Assembly (NCBI RefSeq): GCF_932526225.1
Contig: NC_064038.1
Location: forward strand, 7,687,070 to 7,751,069
Length of the DNA: 64,000 nucleotides
Reading direction: 5' to 3'
Origin: Nematostella vectensis
Taxonomy: Eukaryota; Cnidaria; Anthozoa; Actiniaria; Edwardsiidae
Made by a program: the position numbers and the translations under genes. The notes under the pieces were generated by a model. That model worked only from the letters and a program-made list of their open reading frames with translations, was not told the DNA's origin and ran no database searches. Shown piece after piece: positions 1 through 11,500 of the stretch (position 1 is its first letter; every line of letters begins with the position of its first letter).

Positions 1-845
1 TGGGGATGGGTAGTGGAAGAGGAACATAGTAACATCTAGGAGTGGGGACGGGTAGTGAAAGAGGAACATAGTAACATCTAGGAGTGGGGATGGGTAGTGA
101 AAGACGAACACAAAGTAACATCTAGGAGTGGGGATGGGTAGTGAAAGAGGAACACAAAGTAACATCTAGGAGTGGGAACGGGTAGTGAAAGAGGAACATA
201 AAGTAACATCTAGAAGTGGGGATGGGTAGTGAAAGAGGAACATAGTAACATCTAGGAGTGGGGACGGGCAGCGAAAGACGAACATAGTAACATCTAGGAG
301 TGGGGATGGGTAGTGAAAGACGAACATAGTAACATCTAGGAGTGGGGATGGGTGGTGAAAGAGGAACACAAAGTAACATCTAGGAGTGGGGATGGGTAGT
401 GAAAGAGGAACATAAATTACATCTAGGAGTGGGGACGGGCAGTGAAAGACGAACATAGTAACATCTAGGAGTGGGGATGGGTAGTGGAAGAGGAACATAG
501 TAACATCTAGGAGTGGGGATGGGTAGTGGAAGAGGAACATAGTAACATCTAGGAGTGGGGATGGGTGGTGAAAGAGGAACACAAAGTAACATCTAGGAGT
601 GGGGATGGGTAGTGAAAGAGGAACATAGTAACATCTAGGAGTGGGGATGGGTAGTGGAAGAGGAACATAGTAACATCTAGGAGTGGGGATGGGTAGTGAA
701 AGAGGAACATAAAGTAACATCTAGGAGTGGGAATGGGTAGTGAACGAGGAACATAGTAACATCTAGGAGTGGGGACGGGCAGCGAAAGAGGAACATAAAG
801 TAACATCTAGGGGTGGGGACGGGCAGTGAAACAGGAACATAATAA
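1..845. repeat. 42/44-bp minisatellite
   Basis: About 20 head-to-tail copies of a unit of 42 bp, or 44 bp when two extra bases follow the GAACA stretch, run from the left edge to about 845. Each contains TAACATCTAGGAGTGGGGA. The array lies in the intron that follows the last visible exon of the minus-strand JmjC gene and starts about 85 bp past that exon's donor. The long open frames across it are a by-product of a unit length divisible by three and are not treated as genes. Confidence 0.95.
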
Positions 846-930
846 CATGTAAACATGAAGCATGTAGGAATGGGCAGTGAAAAAGAGGTAACTTAGATCA
901 GAATGAACAGTTTCATAGGGATGGACTCAC

Positions 931-3900
931 CTTTTGTTCTGTGGTAAGCGGTTTATGCTCCATTGCCATCAAAGATTTCTTGTCCAGTCTATCTTTTCCC
1001 TCAAACAATAACGTCATAGAATGTCTGAAAAAAAACATACTGTATTTCAGAATCAATTGTGTTATTAAAGTCATTTGGTATGTCACCAGCTAGAACTAAC
1101 CTACTGCCTGGAAATTATTTCTCGCCAGGTCTGTTACGGAGGGGTGTGTTCTTATTTGAAAAATCACTCAAATATTTTGTTTGTCAAAATTCGGATTTAC
1201 AGTTGATAACAAAAGAGAAAAGATTATTTTCATAAATGCTTTGTGCATAGCATACTGTAGTTACATACAAAATGTTCTTATAATTGATTGTTATTGTTAT
1301 AGTGACTGTATGTATATGAAAAAATATGAATTTAAATACCTTGCTTTTTCATAATATAAAATAAAAGAACTTAAATACCTTGCATTTTTAAAAAGTACCT
1401 CGATTTATAAAAACCTATCCAGCCTGATTTAGAAAATTCTGAGTTCTTATATGCCAGTGTTTACTATAGTAAAGTATATTAGAAACTGATATATTATAAA
1501 CTATATTATTAACACTTATAACAAATTAAATAGTGATGTAACTGAAATTTATTAAAGCTGAAAAAAAGGCCTTTAAAAAAAAGGCCCAATAAGTGGGCCC
1601 AATTATTTTTTTTTTTGGGGGGGGGGGGGGTTAAAATTTTTGGAGCCCCTCTCTATATATTCTTCCCCCCCCCCCCCCCCCTTCAGGGTATTTGATGAAC
1701 AATTTTAATTGGGGCTCCAATTGAAATTACAGAAATGAATTTGCTATCTCTTTCATGGTGAAAGATCCCAGATAAAAGCAACTTACTCTTACTCTGTATG
1801 TGGTGTTTTCATAAGAATTGCATACATATAGCAAAGCACAATTTCTGTTCTATCATACAAGGAATCTGACATAAATAAAGTTGCATTTAGCATTGCCAGT
1901 TGATTTTTTTTTCCAACTTCAGAGCATGATGTTTCTTTGGTATTAAAGTTTAGAAAAGTTTGGCTAAAGACTTGCGGGGAATTGTTTACAAGAATTTGTT
2001 TTAATTGAAACTCTTTAAAGCCCCTTAAAAGCATTTGCCTGATCTTATCGCCAATGCTTCTGGTTTGTGAATATTGAGGTAAATATTAAAAAGCCCAAAC
2101 TGTCATGATCTCGTACCAGAATACAATACACCAAAAACTGGAATTCGACTCTGCAGGGTCAAATTCCAGTTTTTGGTGTATTGAGGTAAATATTAGATAT
2201 AATTAATGGGGGAGGCGTGATGTTTATTTAAATAATACCCCAATTAAGAGGTTTTGGTACAATAACTAGTTGCAAGTCACTGCATTATGTGTATAAATAT
2301 TCATTCCTATTGATATCTTCTATGACAAGCAGATCATCAGAAATTGAAACCTTGGAAATATATCATTAGTTCAATACTAGTAAGCTAAAAGTTGACTTTC
2401 AAGTTGTATTTCAAGGATCCATTCTGTGTTTTATGATTTGGGGCCAGAATCCAGCAATACATCTAATGGGTTACGAGGGTAGCAAATTCATGTGTGTACA
2501 ACTGTTTTTCTTTTTAGATAACTTTTTAGATAACAAAATTATTTGATATGGATAGGATGAGGTACCCCAGAATGGGGGATCTCTACAATTTTTGGGTTTG
2601 TAGGCGGGGAGCAGTGAAAAATTATGTACAATAAATGGGGACAGCGTCTTGTTCCCCCTTCGTCCTCAGGGTATTTACCGGTAATGAACACTTTCTTATT
2701 TATGGCAGTGGTAATATATTCATGTTTTAGTAAATGTAAATTTCCACACAAGTATGTGAACTATTTAAAACTCTAACAAATTATGCAGGAAATCCAGGAA
2801 TTTGTTCAATAATGAATAACGTTAATGAACACTTTCTTATTTATGGCAGTGGTAATATATTCATGTTTTAGTAAATGTAAATTTCCACACAACTATGTGA
2901 ACTATTTAAAACTCTAACAAATTATGCAGGAAATCCAGGAATTTGTTCAATAATAGGGGACTTGGCTAAGAGAGCATGTGACTTTTTGCGCTCAGGCTTT
3001 TAGCAGCAAAATAACAGCAACAAAAAAGAACTTATTTAGTGTTACAAATAAAAGTGTTTATTTTCATTTAAAGATTTTATTTTTTTTCTTGTTCCCTGGC
3101 ATGACGGGCATAGCCATTTCTGTGTTTATTTTTGACTGAATATGCCACCCCAAAAGTCATGTGATCTGTTATCAGAAGTCACCTATTTCACTGATTTGGC
3201 TCAATTATGTGGCCCACAGAAGGCGTGAATGTATAATGCATGTATAATGATCTGGCTGTATCTCTGTAACTGTTGATGTATAACTTACTTGACGATGCCA
3301 ACATCAGTATTTCCCATTGTTAGGTTTCCATGGCCGCTATACTTCCAATCAATGTCCATCTCACTGAGGGGCGTTGGCTTGAGTTCTCTGTTGCAGTCGC
3401 TAAAGTCCAGGTTATCCATGTGGTCAAAGCGTGAGAATAACAGAGCCACTGCTGCATTTGTATCCCCTGAAGATGTTACCTGGTGGTAGTAACCTGACAA
3501 CATTAAAAACTCTAATCAACATTTACTATCAATGTTAAAACAATATACTGAATAATTAAAATGTTCACAAACTTTTCGATGGTCCACTTTGATTGACCCA
3601 AATTATCAGGAGTAAAGGAACTAGCTGGTATGCTTAGACATGGTGGAGCCAGGAAATACATGGTACGTTTTATGCCTCTGTAAAAGAGTTGTTTAACTGA
3701 GGTTCCAAACATTAGCTCTTTGTTGACTTTTTGTTGGCTCCTGTACGCAGCATCTGTTGATTGCCTATTCACATACAGTACAGCCTGGAGGAAACCTAAC
3801 ATTTTGTGCACATTTTTTGTGTGTAGTTTGAGTGTAATTAAATTCATACACTCAAACTCAACGCACCTTGTTTGGACTACATGCACCAAACTACACGCAC

Positions 3901-6289
3901 CTGTTTGCCTCATTAACTTCTACCAAATCCCTTGAGAATATTAGGAGCTACACCTCATTTTTATGTCTCACTCAACGTTTATATTATGCGAAGAAAAAAA
4001 AACTTCGACGTTTGATAAGTCGGAACCATGTATAATATGTGTGAATTAATGCCAGATACAACTTTTGTTTTACTTATATCAGCAAATAAATAATTGATTC
4101 AAACTTTATTTCTAATTTGGGCTTAGTTATAGCAAGTGAACTTAAAAATAGAAAGCGTTTTGTGTTGATTAGAAGGAAAAGTGCGAAGTTTGTATGTGGA
4201 ACTGACGTGTTTTTATGTATGTTCAAACTAAAAAAAAAATACTGAAGCCTATTACTCTAACTGTGTTGAGCCGCTCTTCTAAAAACGCTTTGAAATCTTT
4301 AGTCTTTTTTGTTGTATAGGTTACTAAGAGTTTCGCATTGTATTGAAGAAATAAAGCGTATGTTGTTTATTGAGTATCGAACAGGAATAGCTACGAAATT
4401 CTTAGTCCATACATTTCACAAATCAACTTGACGTCAGTTACATAGGAGAGGGGTTCTTTATTTAATGAAGAAAGAAAATGCGAAAGTTTTGTTGAATTCG
4501 CCTGCCGATAGCATGCCAGTTACAGTCTCTTACTGTGAATTGTTGTCAAACAATGAAATAGTTCTGAATCCTGTGTCGGACTTTGTTGGTGCCCTACTGA
4601 ATCGCCCTCTGAAAACCCTTGCTCCCATGTCTACAAAAAGATTGCTTTCACTCTGTTTTTTATAAGCTTCTGAGTCAAACGTTATTAGAATTCGAACGAA
4701 CAATAGCCAACATTCCTGCATAACAAAGGAAAACTACACACACCGATCGTGTAGCACACTTAGTGTTTTACATGCAAAATCCTCGCATGCACCACACTCA
4801 AATTACACGCAAAAAAACGTGCGCATCGCTGTTAAGTTTCTTCCAGGCTGAACTGTACTTTCCTATACGTCTTCAGGTCCGTAGCAGGGGGTGGAGCACT
4901 GGGGGCATTTGCTGCCCCAATATTTTAAAAAATTACAAGGAAATGACCAGTAGGGGCTTGGCTGTGCCCCCCTTGTTTTCTTAATGTTTCTGTATCAAGC
5001 CCCCCAATAATTCAAGGCCTGCTATGGCTATGGTCTTCCAGAAACTTCATCTGGTACAAAGGCAAGACAAACTAAATGGCACCAAGTCGCAAACACTTTA
5101 GCTTGTTGATCAGTCAAACTAAATAATATAGCTTGTCGCGATGTATGATGTGTCCAAGGCCTGCCTTTATACTAGATAGAGTAAATGGACGCACTAAAAA
5201 TCTTTGCCCAAAGTTGTCTGGATGCATTAAATGCTTTAGTATAAAATGGCGAATGCAACTTCTAGATGCACTTGCAGTGGTGTTGACTGATTCTCACTTG
5301 TGCTGGGCTTGCATAAGTGTTTCCCCTTGCATCCTTAAGTGAAAACAAACTTTTCAATTGGCTCTGTATTTTGCCTCACTTACTTTTAGGCAGAAAAAGA
5401 CAGTCGCCAGCATTAATTGTGACTAGTGACCACGGTACTTCTGCCACTTTGGGGTACTTGAGAAGATCAACATTCTGAACATTGATCTTTGAAAACCCTC
5501 CAACCATCTCTGGTGGTTCCCAAGCTTTGTAGATCTTGTCCTCATACTTATACTCAATCATCTTCCAGACTTTGGTGCCATTCATCAAGCAATTAATGGC
5601 GTTAAAGGCATCTTTGTGCATAATACTAGCAGTACCACCCCCGCTGAGCCAGAGGTCGACCTCAACTAAGTAATCCTTGAACGTGCCACAAGTGAGAGGA
5701 GGGATAACGGCAAAGTCTTTGTACATGGGAGATGGCATATCAGACACAATGTATGATTTAGCTCCTGGTTTGTGGGCATTGTCAACAAAATTACCTACAA
5801 GAAAAAATGCATATTAAATACAACCGACAAAGTCGTGAATAAATCTTATGCTAATAAGTGACCCGTTATGTTTTTATTAAGCAGCTGTTTCCTACAGAGA
5901 AACAATATAATAAACAACAATAGCAAGCTCGTACCAATAGTATCTCGTCCGACCCCCATAGCCCCAGACGGAATTCGACCAGATTTTTCTTTCTTCCCTT
6001 CAAGTCTCACTTCTAAATCTCCGTAGTTTTCTTTAAGGTACTCATCTGTCCATTTTGTAAAAGCTTCCGAGTGCTTGGCTGCTCCACGAAGTACAAGAGC
6101 TCTTGATGGCTTCACCCATTTCTCCCAAAAGTCTTGAGGACTTGGGAAGCCCTCTATTTCATCTATGAGGTCAGTAGACGGCGGTCGATGCGAACCTAGC
6201 GGTTTTAAATGGCCTACTGGAACTTCGGATGCAAAAGACCCAGGAATAAGGGCAAATAATAAAGAAAAAACTCCAAAAAACAACGCCAT
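931..6289 (-). CDS. Secreted JmjC-domain 2-oxoglutarate oxygenase, partial
   Basis: Four exons read on the minus strand: 6289-5935, 5794-5384, 3493-3289 and 1024-931. All have GT-AG borders and matching phases, giving about 355 residues. The last exon ends at a donor (GTGAGT), so the gene continues past the left edge. The start is the first ATG and is followed by a signal peptide (MALFFGVFSLLFALIPGSFA). The JmjC/cupin fold is shown by H178-x-D180 for iron, a Lys in GTKVW that may contact 2-oxoglutarate, and the distal His in SYYHQV. The last visible exon reads ...HKPLTTEQK, which resembles the lead-in to an EF-hand segment in some invertebrate JmjC proteins; that part lies outside the window. 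A role in hydroxylating a protein in the secretory pathway is inferred. The substrate is unknown. The nearest type is the JMJD7/HSPBAP1-like small JmjC class. Confidence 0.85.
2124..2183. repeat. Perfect hairpin from a Penelope terminal sequence
   Basis: The arms 2124-2145 and 2162-2183 are perfect reverse complements (22 bp) around a 16-nt loop. The arm sequence (ACACCAAAAACTGGAATTCG) recurs nearly unchanged at 27852-27872, at the end of the Penelope-like fragment, so this is probably a solo terminal piece of the same family. Confidence 0.7.
2682..2955. repeat. 141-bp tandem duplication
   Basis: The segment starting TAATGAACACTTTCTTATTT at 2682 is repeated at 2823 with only one clear mismatch (AAGTATG versus AACTATG) over about 130 bp. 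It looks recent and is intronic. Confidence 0.9.
3494..5383. other. JmjC intron 2, no gene seen
   Basis: AT-rich intron with no exon I can support. Open frames on both strands lack codon bias or recognisable domains. A dispersed repeat copy lies at 4875-5035. Confidence 0.6.
4875..5035 (+). repeat. Dispersed repeat, family A
   Basis: About 160 bp sharing the order GGGGGCAT..TGCC, CAATATTTT, ACCAGTA.GG, TTAATGTTTCTGT and GCCCCCC with segments at 31780-31915 and 53935-54015. It is probably a short non-autonomous element. No ends were defined. Confidence 0.6.
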
Positions 6290-8515
6290 TACAAGAGAGT
6301 TCCGCTTTCACCGACTCTTGCAGCGAACTTGCTCAAAATTCTTGTTCTGCATGCATGAGCTGTCAAACACAAAGGCTAGCAAAGGATGGGAGGGGTGGGT
6401 TAATATTACTTTCTCCTAAAAATCAGAATGTTCCCAATAAACAAGCACTATAACAACGATATCCGATAAAAAAAAAAACTATAAGATTCGCGTGGACATT
6501 TTTTAAAACTGCTTTATTTGTGATATTAGCTGTCAAATTCATACCACCTCACACACACTCACACCCCCTAAGGTCCATTCACCACAATTCACCCTTACCC
6601 CCCTAAACTTAGCTTTCCAACAGGATCTAACAGGTGTGTGCGATGTGTAAATTTATTCAACGTAAATATTATAAAAATAAAACTTAAAAAAACTTTTAGG
6701 TTTTGACCAATATAATCTCTGTTAGAAAACAATTCTGTATTTTAGGGGTGAAAATTATCAGTGTTCCGAGCTACGATCATTATCTGATTATAGGTTTTTC
6801 TGTTGCGCACTTTTGAATAACCAAAAAAAAAATAGAATGAATTCGATAACAATATAAATAAAGGAAATATATAAGACGAGAGAGAGAATGAAGAACGATC
6901 ATTGTTTTTTTGTAATAATTCAGCAGAATGACTGCAACGCTTTAATACTTTATGCTAATTTATTGCAAAAAAAATACTCCTCACTTTGATTGTACAATAT
7001 TTCTTGAGTGATAGACGGAATTGAACAGTTAAAAGGCTCACGTCTTTCTCATGGGTGGGTATTGCCCTCTTCGACAAGCTAAAACGGAGCTAGGGGTAGG
7101 TAGTATATTGCAGCCTTCCTGATTTTCAATGCTTGCCGGCGTCTTCAAGGGGGTTCGGCTGGAGATTTATTGAGTTTGAGAAGATGTGTTTCTAATACCC
7201 TGGTGTTTTTTCGTATTGGATTTAAATTTTGTGTAAATGCGCGCTTCCGAACTCTCTATTGTCATTTTTTTTATCTTGTTGTGTACAGAAATAAATTTCA
7301 AGCAGTTTGCGGTATCGTCTTCTGTGTATAAAAGTTTTTGCAACTTAAAAACATAGTAGCCTTTTTTTAGATGAGTATCTTTCAAAAATCCAAAAAAACT
7401 CTTGACGACTCAAGGTAAGACAACTAAGAAATTCATCATAAAAACATGGCTTCTATTGAATACAATTAGCCCAAATAGCAGGCAAAGCTATATACTTCAT
7501 AGGGAACGATAAAAGAGCCTGATATTCAATGGACCCCCCCCCCCCTTGACCATCTCCGCGCCTCACGCTTTTTGGCGGCAAAAGGAGGCGGGCGCGCTCT
7601 GTTTGTACAGTTTGTACCAACTCTAGGCCAACTCCTAACTCCTGAACGTAGCCAGCTGAAGTTTTTACGAGTAGTTTGCGAAAGCTTTCGAGCATAGAAT
7701 GGCTTACCAAATAGGTCATCCATCTGCTATAAGTCCTAAAATGTACAGTCTGCTTTTATGTCGAAACTTAACCACTCTGCCCGGGCAGAGGCGTCCACAA
7801 TGGGCTTTAGATGTGAACATGCGCTGCGCACTAATGTATTTGTACAAATAGGTTGCGCAATAAATAAAGTGAAGTGAAGAAAAATACAAGTTGCAATCTA
7901 TTCTTACGAGCGAACGTAACTATTTTCTTCGATGCTCCCCTCTTTCATCCGCACATAAAAAAGGGGGGCCCCGAATGGTCTTTTGCGAGCACTTGCGAGC
8001 GCCTCGTTTTTTATGCGAGACCGAGCATTTTTAGGCGGAAAAAAATTGCGCGAGCATGCGGGCACGGAATTGTGTGAGCATGCGAGCACATCGAAATTTC
8101 GGGGGACCATTCGGCGCCCTAAAAAGCGGAATTTGAAACCTGTGTTGTACAAGTTGCCCTTGGTTGCTATCGATCAATCAACTAGAGAACCTTTGTAATC
8201 ACTGAAAGATATCAAAACAACTATGCAAATTATCCGGACGTTCGTGACCTGTATTCGCTCCGTGTCGAGAAATTTGAGGACCCCTTGCTAAAGTAAGAAA
8301 GGGTGTTTTAGCGCGGTATAAGCTGTAGGACATTCTTCACTTTGTTTGTACACTGTGGACACAGTCGGAGCTAGACCGGAGGCGTGCCCATGTAATGAAG
8401 CGTTTACTTCCGGCCGCATTCGATCATAGAAGAACGTGGTTTGAGTGGCAGCAGTAAATTTCTTCTCACGCTGTAAATACGTGATCTCACAGTGTTCAAA
8501 ACGCTTTTTGATAAA
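6290..8515. other. Intergenic region between JmjC and SH2 genes
   Basis: This separates the divergent starts at 6289 (-) and 8516 (+). It is AT-rich, with a poly-C tract at 7533 and a short inverted-repeat element at 7963-8121. I see no further gene. Confidence 0.6.
7963..8121. mobile_element. Short MITE-like inverted-repeat element
   Basis: The left end (CCCCGAATGGTC) and right end (GACCATTCGGCGCCC) are imperfect inverted repeats about 160 bp apart, and GCGAGCA motifs repeat inside. No coding capacity. Confidence 0.5.
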
Positions 8516-11500
8516 ATGGATGAAAGGCAACGGGGGTTGAAATACATCGAAGGATATGTAGAGAGAAAAGAACTTAGCAAGGTGAGGATTGATAGAGGAT
8601 AAGGAATGTGACTTTTGTTATGATGGGCGCCATTATGCTAGCATTACGAGAGTTTTCGCTTATTGTGCTGTTTGATCATGCTCTAACTAGCAAATTCGTA
8701 AAGTCTCTCAAATTTTCTGTATTAATTTACAACGAAAGTGTCTTTTTTCGTTAATTTTTACAGGCTGCCCACAAAAGTTAAACATAGGTATATTTTTTGT
8801 ATGCAACACAGATGCTGTTCGTTTCTTGTGAGTTTTCATCAGAAAACGCTGCTTCTCGTTTTTATCTCGGGGTGGTCGCCTGCTGTGTTACTGTATTCTA
8901 AGTAAGGCTGGATTGACTTGTTGGTTGGCTGCATTTGGAGTATTTATTCACCAAAATCAAGGTCTGTTTTTTCTCTTAAAGGCTTTTTCTGCTAAATATC
9001 CAAGGCACCGCTGATGAAGATGTAGTAAAATCTTCTATTTTAAATATCTTCTATAAATATAATCTATTGGGATGGAAAGGAATATTTAATATCAAAAGAA
9101 ATTAATTTATTCTTGATTAGATTTCATATGTATCACACTAGTGTCACACAAGACACTGGAAGTCGTTCACATATTATCACCAAAGTTGCGGGGTCCTGGA
9201 TACGAGTTTGTAACACTTCAGCTTTTTACAGTTTTCGTACATCCTTCCGTTGTAGAAATGACACGAATCCAAATTGTTTTTTATTAATATTTCGCCATTT
9301 AACGGTAGCATAATCGAGGTCACTTGGGACATCTCTGGAGGTTAGTACATTAATATCTAGATGTGTTTTGAAAGCAGGTCATATTCTATGCTGTTTATTC
9401 TGTGGTTCCGCCACTTTGAAATTCCATCACGCTACGTTCGCCTTCTTTCGTTTCTGATTTCGCGATTATTACACAAAGTTAATTTATAGTTTGTTTCCAA
9501 CTAATTTATTGGCTATTTCTGAGCTTTGTGGCACGATCACTTTAATTTCTCTACTAAATGTGAATTTCTTTGTTGAATAATTATTAAAAAATTTTCAAGT
9601 GTTTGTGTTGACACAAAATTCTTGAAATATAACTTAACTTTAGTTATTCAAGTTTTATCTCGTAGAAAAATACAATATGCCTAATCGTCTCTTCTCAATA
9701 ATGGTTATTGTTGTATCAGCGCTTAAAGCAATAATTGTTGCTTTATAATGTAGTACTAGTATAATGCTTATAATCAGCGGCATACAGTAGCTAGGATTTT
9801 TATCAGGAGGGGGTCCCAAAAGGGACTTTCAAGGCATTTTCTCCTGTATTTTAGATTATGTCTCATACATACGTACTGTATTTTTGGCTGCTAAAACGGA
9901 GACTAGACCACCCCTTGGCTACTCCCTTGATAATTATTGTTATGAAATTGCCGCTTAATGTGAGTTATGCACTATTCAATTGAGACCCACACCCCCAGAA
10001 GGAGAAGGGTGGGGGATTAGACTTTGATGCTGTACAACCCAGAGAAAAGCTCTCTTACACCCCCTTGGGACAAAACTGCAGTCAAATTCCCCTACCCCTC
10101 GGGATGCAAACTATAGGCAACTACCCGACAACAAGTCATCTGAAAAAAGCCATTACCTTTCAAAGCCAGTACACTTCAGCGAATTTGTACTAATTACTAT
10201 GAAGATAACAATTACCAAAAAAATGGGAAAATAAATTATTCCTGACTGGCGTTACAGTACGATAACCAGTTCCGTAGCAGTCCTAGTTCCCTATCACTCA
10301 GCATTTGTTTTTAAATTTTTGCCTCGAATTTTGTAGATTTGAACAATCCAAAACTATCTAAATGATACAAAACTATTAAACTTTCCTGAGATATGAATCC
10401 AGCTTATTTTATCCAATGGTTTGTTCAGAAAGTATCATTATTTCAAAGCGATTTTCATAATTGTTGCTAAAATGAGCAACGTTTACTGCACAGTAAACTG
10501 ACCTGCGTCATGAAAGTCAGATGAAAACAATGCCTCCTTTAACAAAAATGTCCTCTATCTGTTAATGTGTATGTTTTTTTTTCTGACTTGATGCGATTTT
10601 TTCAATTTACATTGCTTTTAGTTATTCAAGCTTCCCAGAGGATGCGGGAATAGTTCCGTATTACCCTACGCCCATAGTGTGTTTTTGGTTTGACTGCAGT
10701 TAATTTTTATTATGTGGGCTTTTTTTTTCAGTCATTTGGCTGAATAAAGAACTTTATTTAAATGACAACCTACCTTGATATTAGTGAGCGCTTGATAAAA
10801 TATTATTCTATATTAAAATAATTAATTAATGATTAAATAAAGCGGCCAACTTACAATGGGATTATTATTGCAGAACTCTTAAAAGAACGACAACAGCGCA
10901 TTCGTAGCTGTAGCATTCACATTTTGTTCTTGTAAATAAAAACGGCTTTTTGTTGAGCTCTCGTGCACGAAAATTATCAAAATAAATCACCCAATTCTAG
11001 GCTCACCTTATCCTCATTTTTGCATTTTGTCTATTTTGCCATTTCAGTATATGTGTGGGTTGTTTCTTGCAATATGGATTTGTTAGCGACACGGGAGCAA
11101 AAGCCCATTGATGATTGTTGGTTTGTTAACCTACTGCATTGTGAAGTTAAAATCATTTTTATACATAAATTTTAACCAAAAGGAAGGGATGTGACATGTT
11201 ATTCAGTAAATATGTTTTTATTAATTCTCAAATGAAGTTAAAATAAAAACTCGTACCAGATGACAGAATTTTGAGTGATACGGAACTATGCCTGCTGCTA
11301 CGGAACTATTCCCACTATGTGCAAACAGTAAATACCATATAATTCAATAAAATTTGAAAATGTGTAGTCTTTTCTGTGCATATTATATGCACATTTAAAT
11401 AAATTTGTAGTGAGCATTGGGCCCTCCGCAAAAAAAGACAGAGCAATTTTAATATGAAGTGATACGGAACTGGTCATCATACTGTAGTTATCATTCATAT

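Larger units (their letters stand above)
1025..3288. other. JmjC intron 3: AT-rich, repeat fragments
   Basis: No coding exon seen. It holds a poly-G/poly-C low-complexity pair at 1610-1682 (with a GGGTATTTGATGAAC border shared with elements near 2.67 and 60.25 kb), a perfect 22-bp-arm hairpin at 2124-2183 and a 141-bp tandem duplication at 2682-2955. Confidence 0.7.

Noticed and set aside
166-806. Repetitive Pro/Leu-rich frames on the minus strand
   Set aside because: Translation of the 42-bp minisatellite, intronic to the JmjC gene.
5133-5342. 69-aa Cys-containing plus-strand frame
   Set aside because: Lies in a JmjC intron, has no signal peptide or domain, and shows no splice support.
9011-9040. 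CTGATGAAGAT...ATCTTC as another hammerhead
   Set aside because: Stem II could form but the required GAAA and stem I partner are missing.
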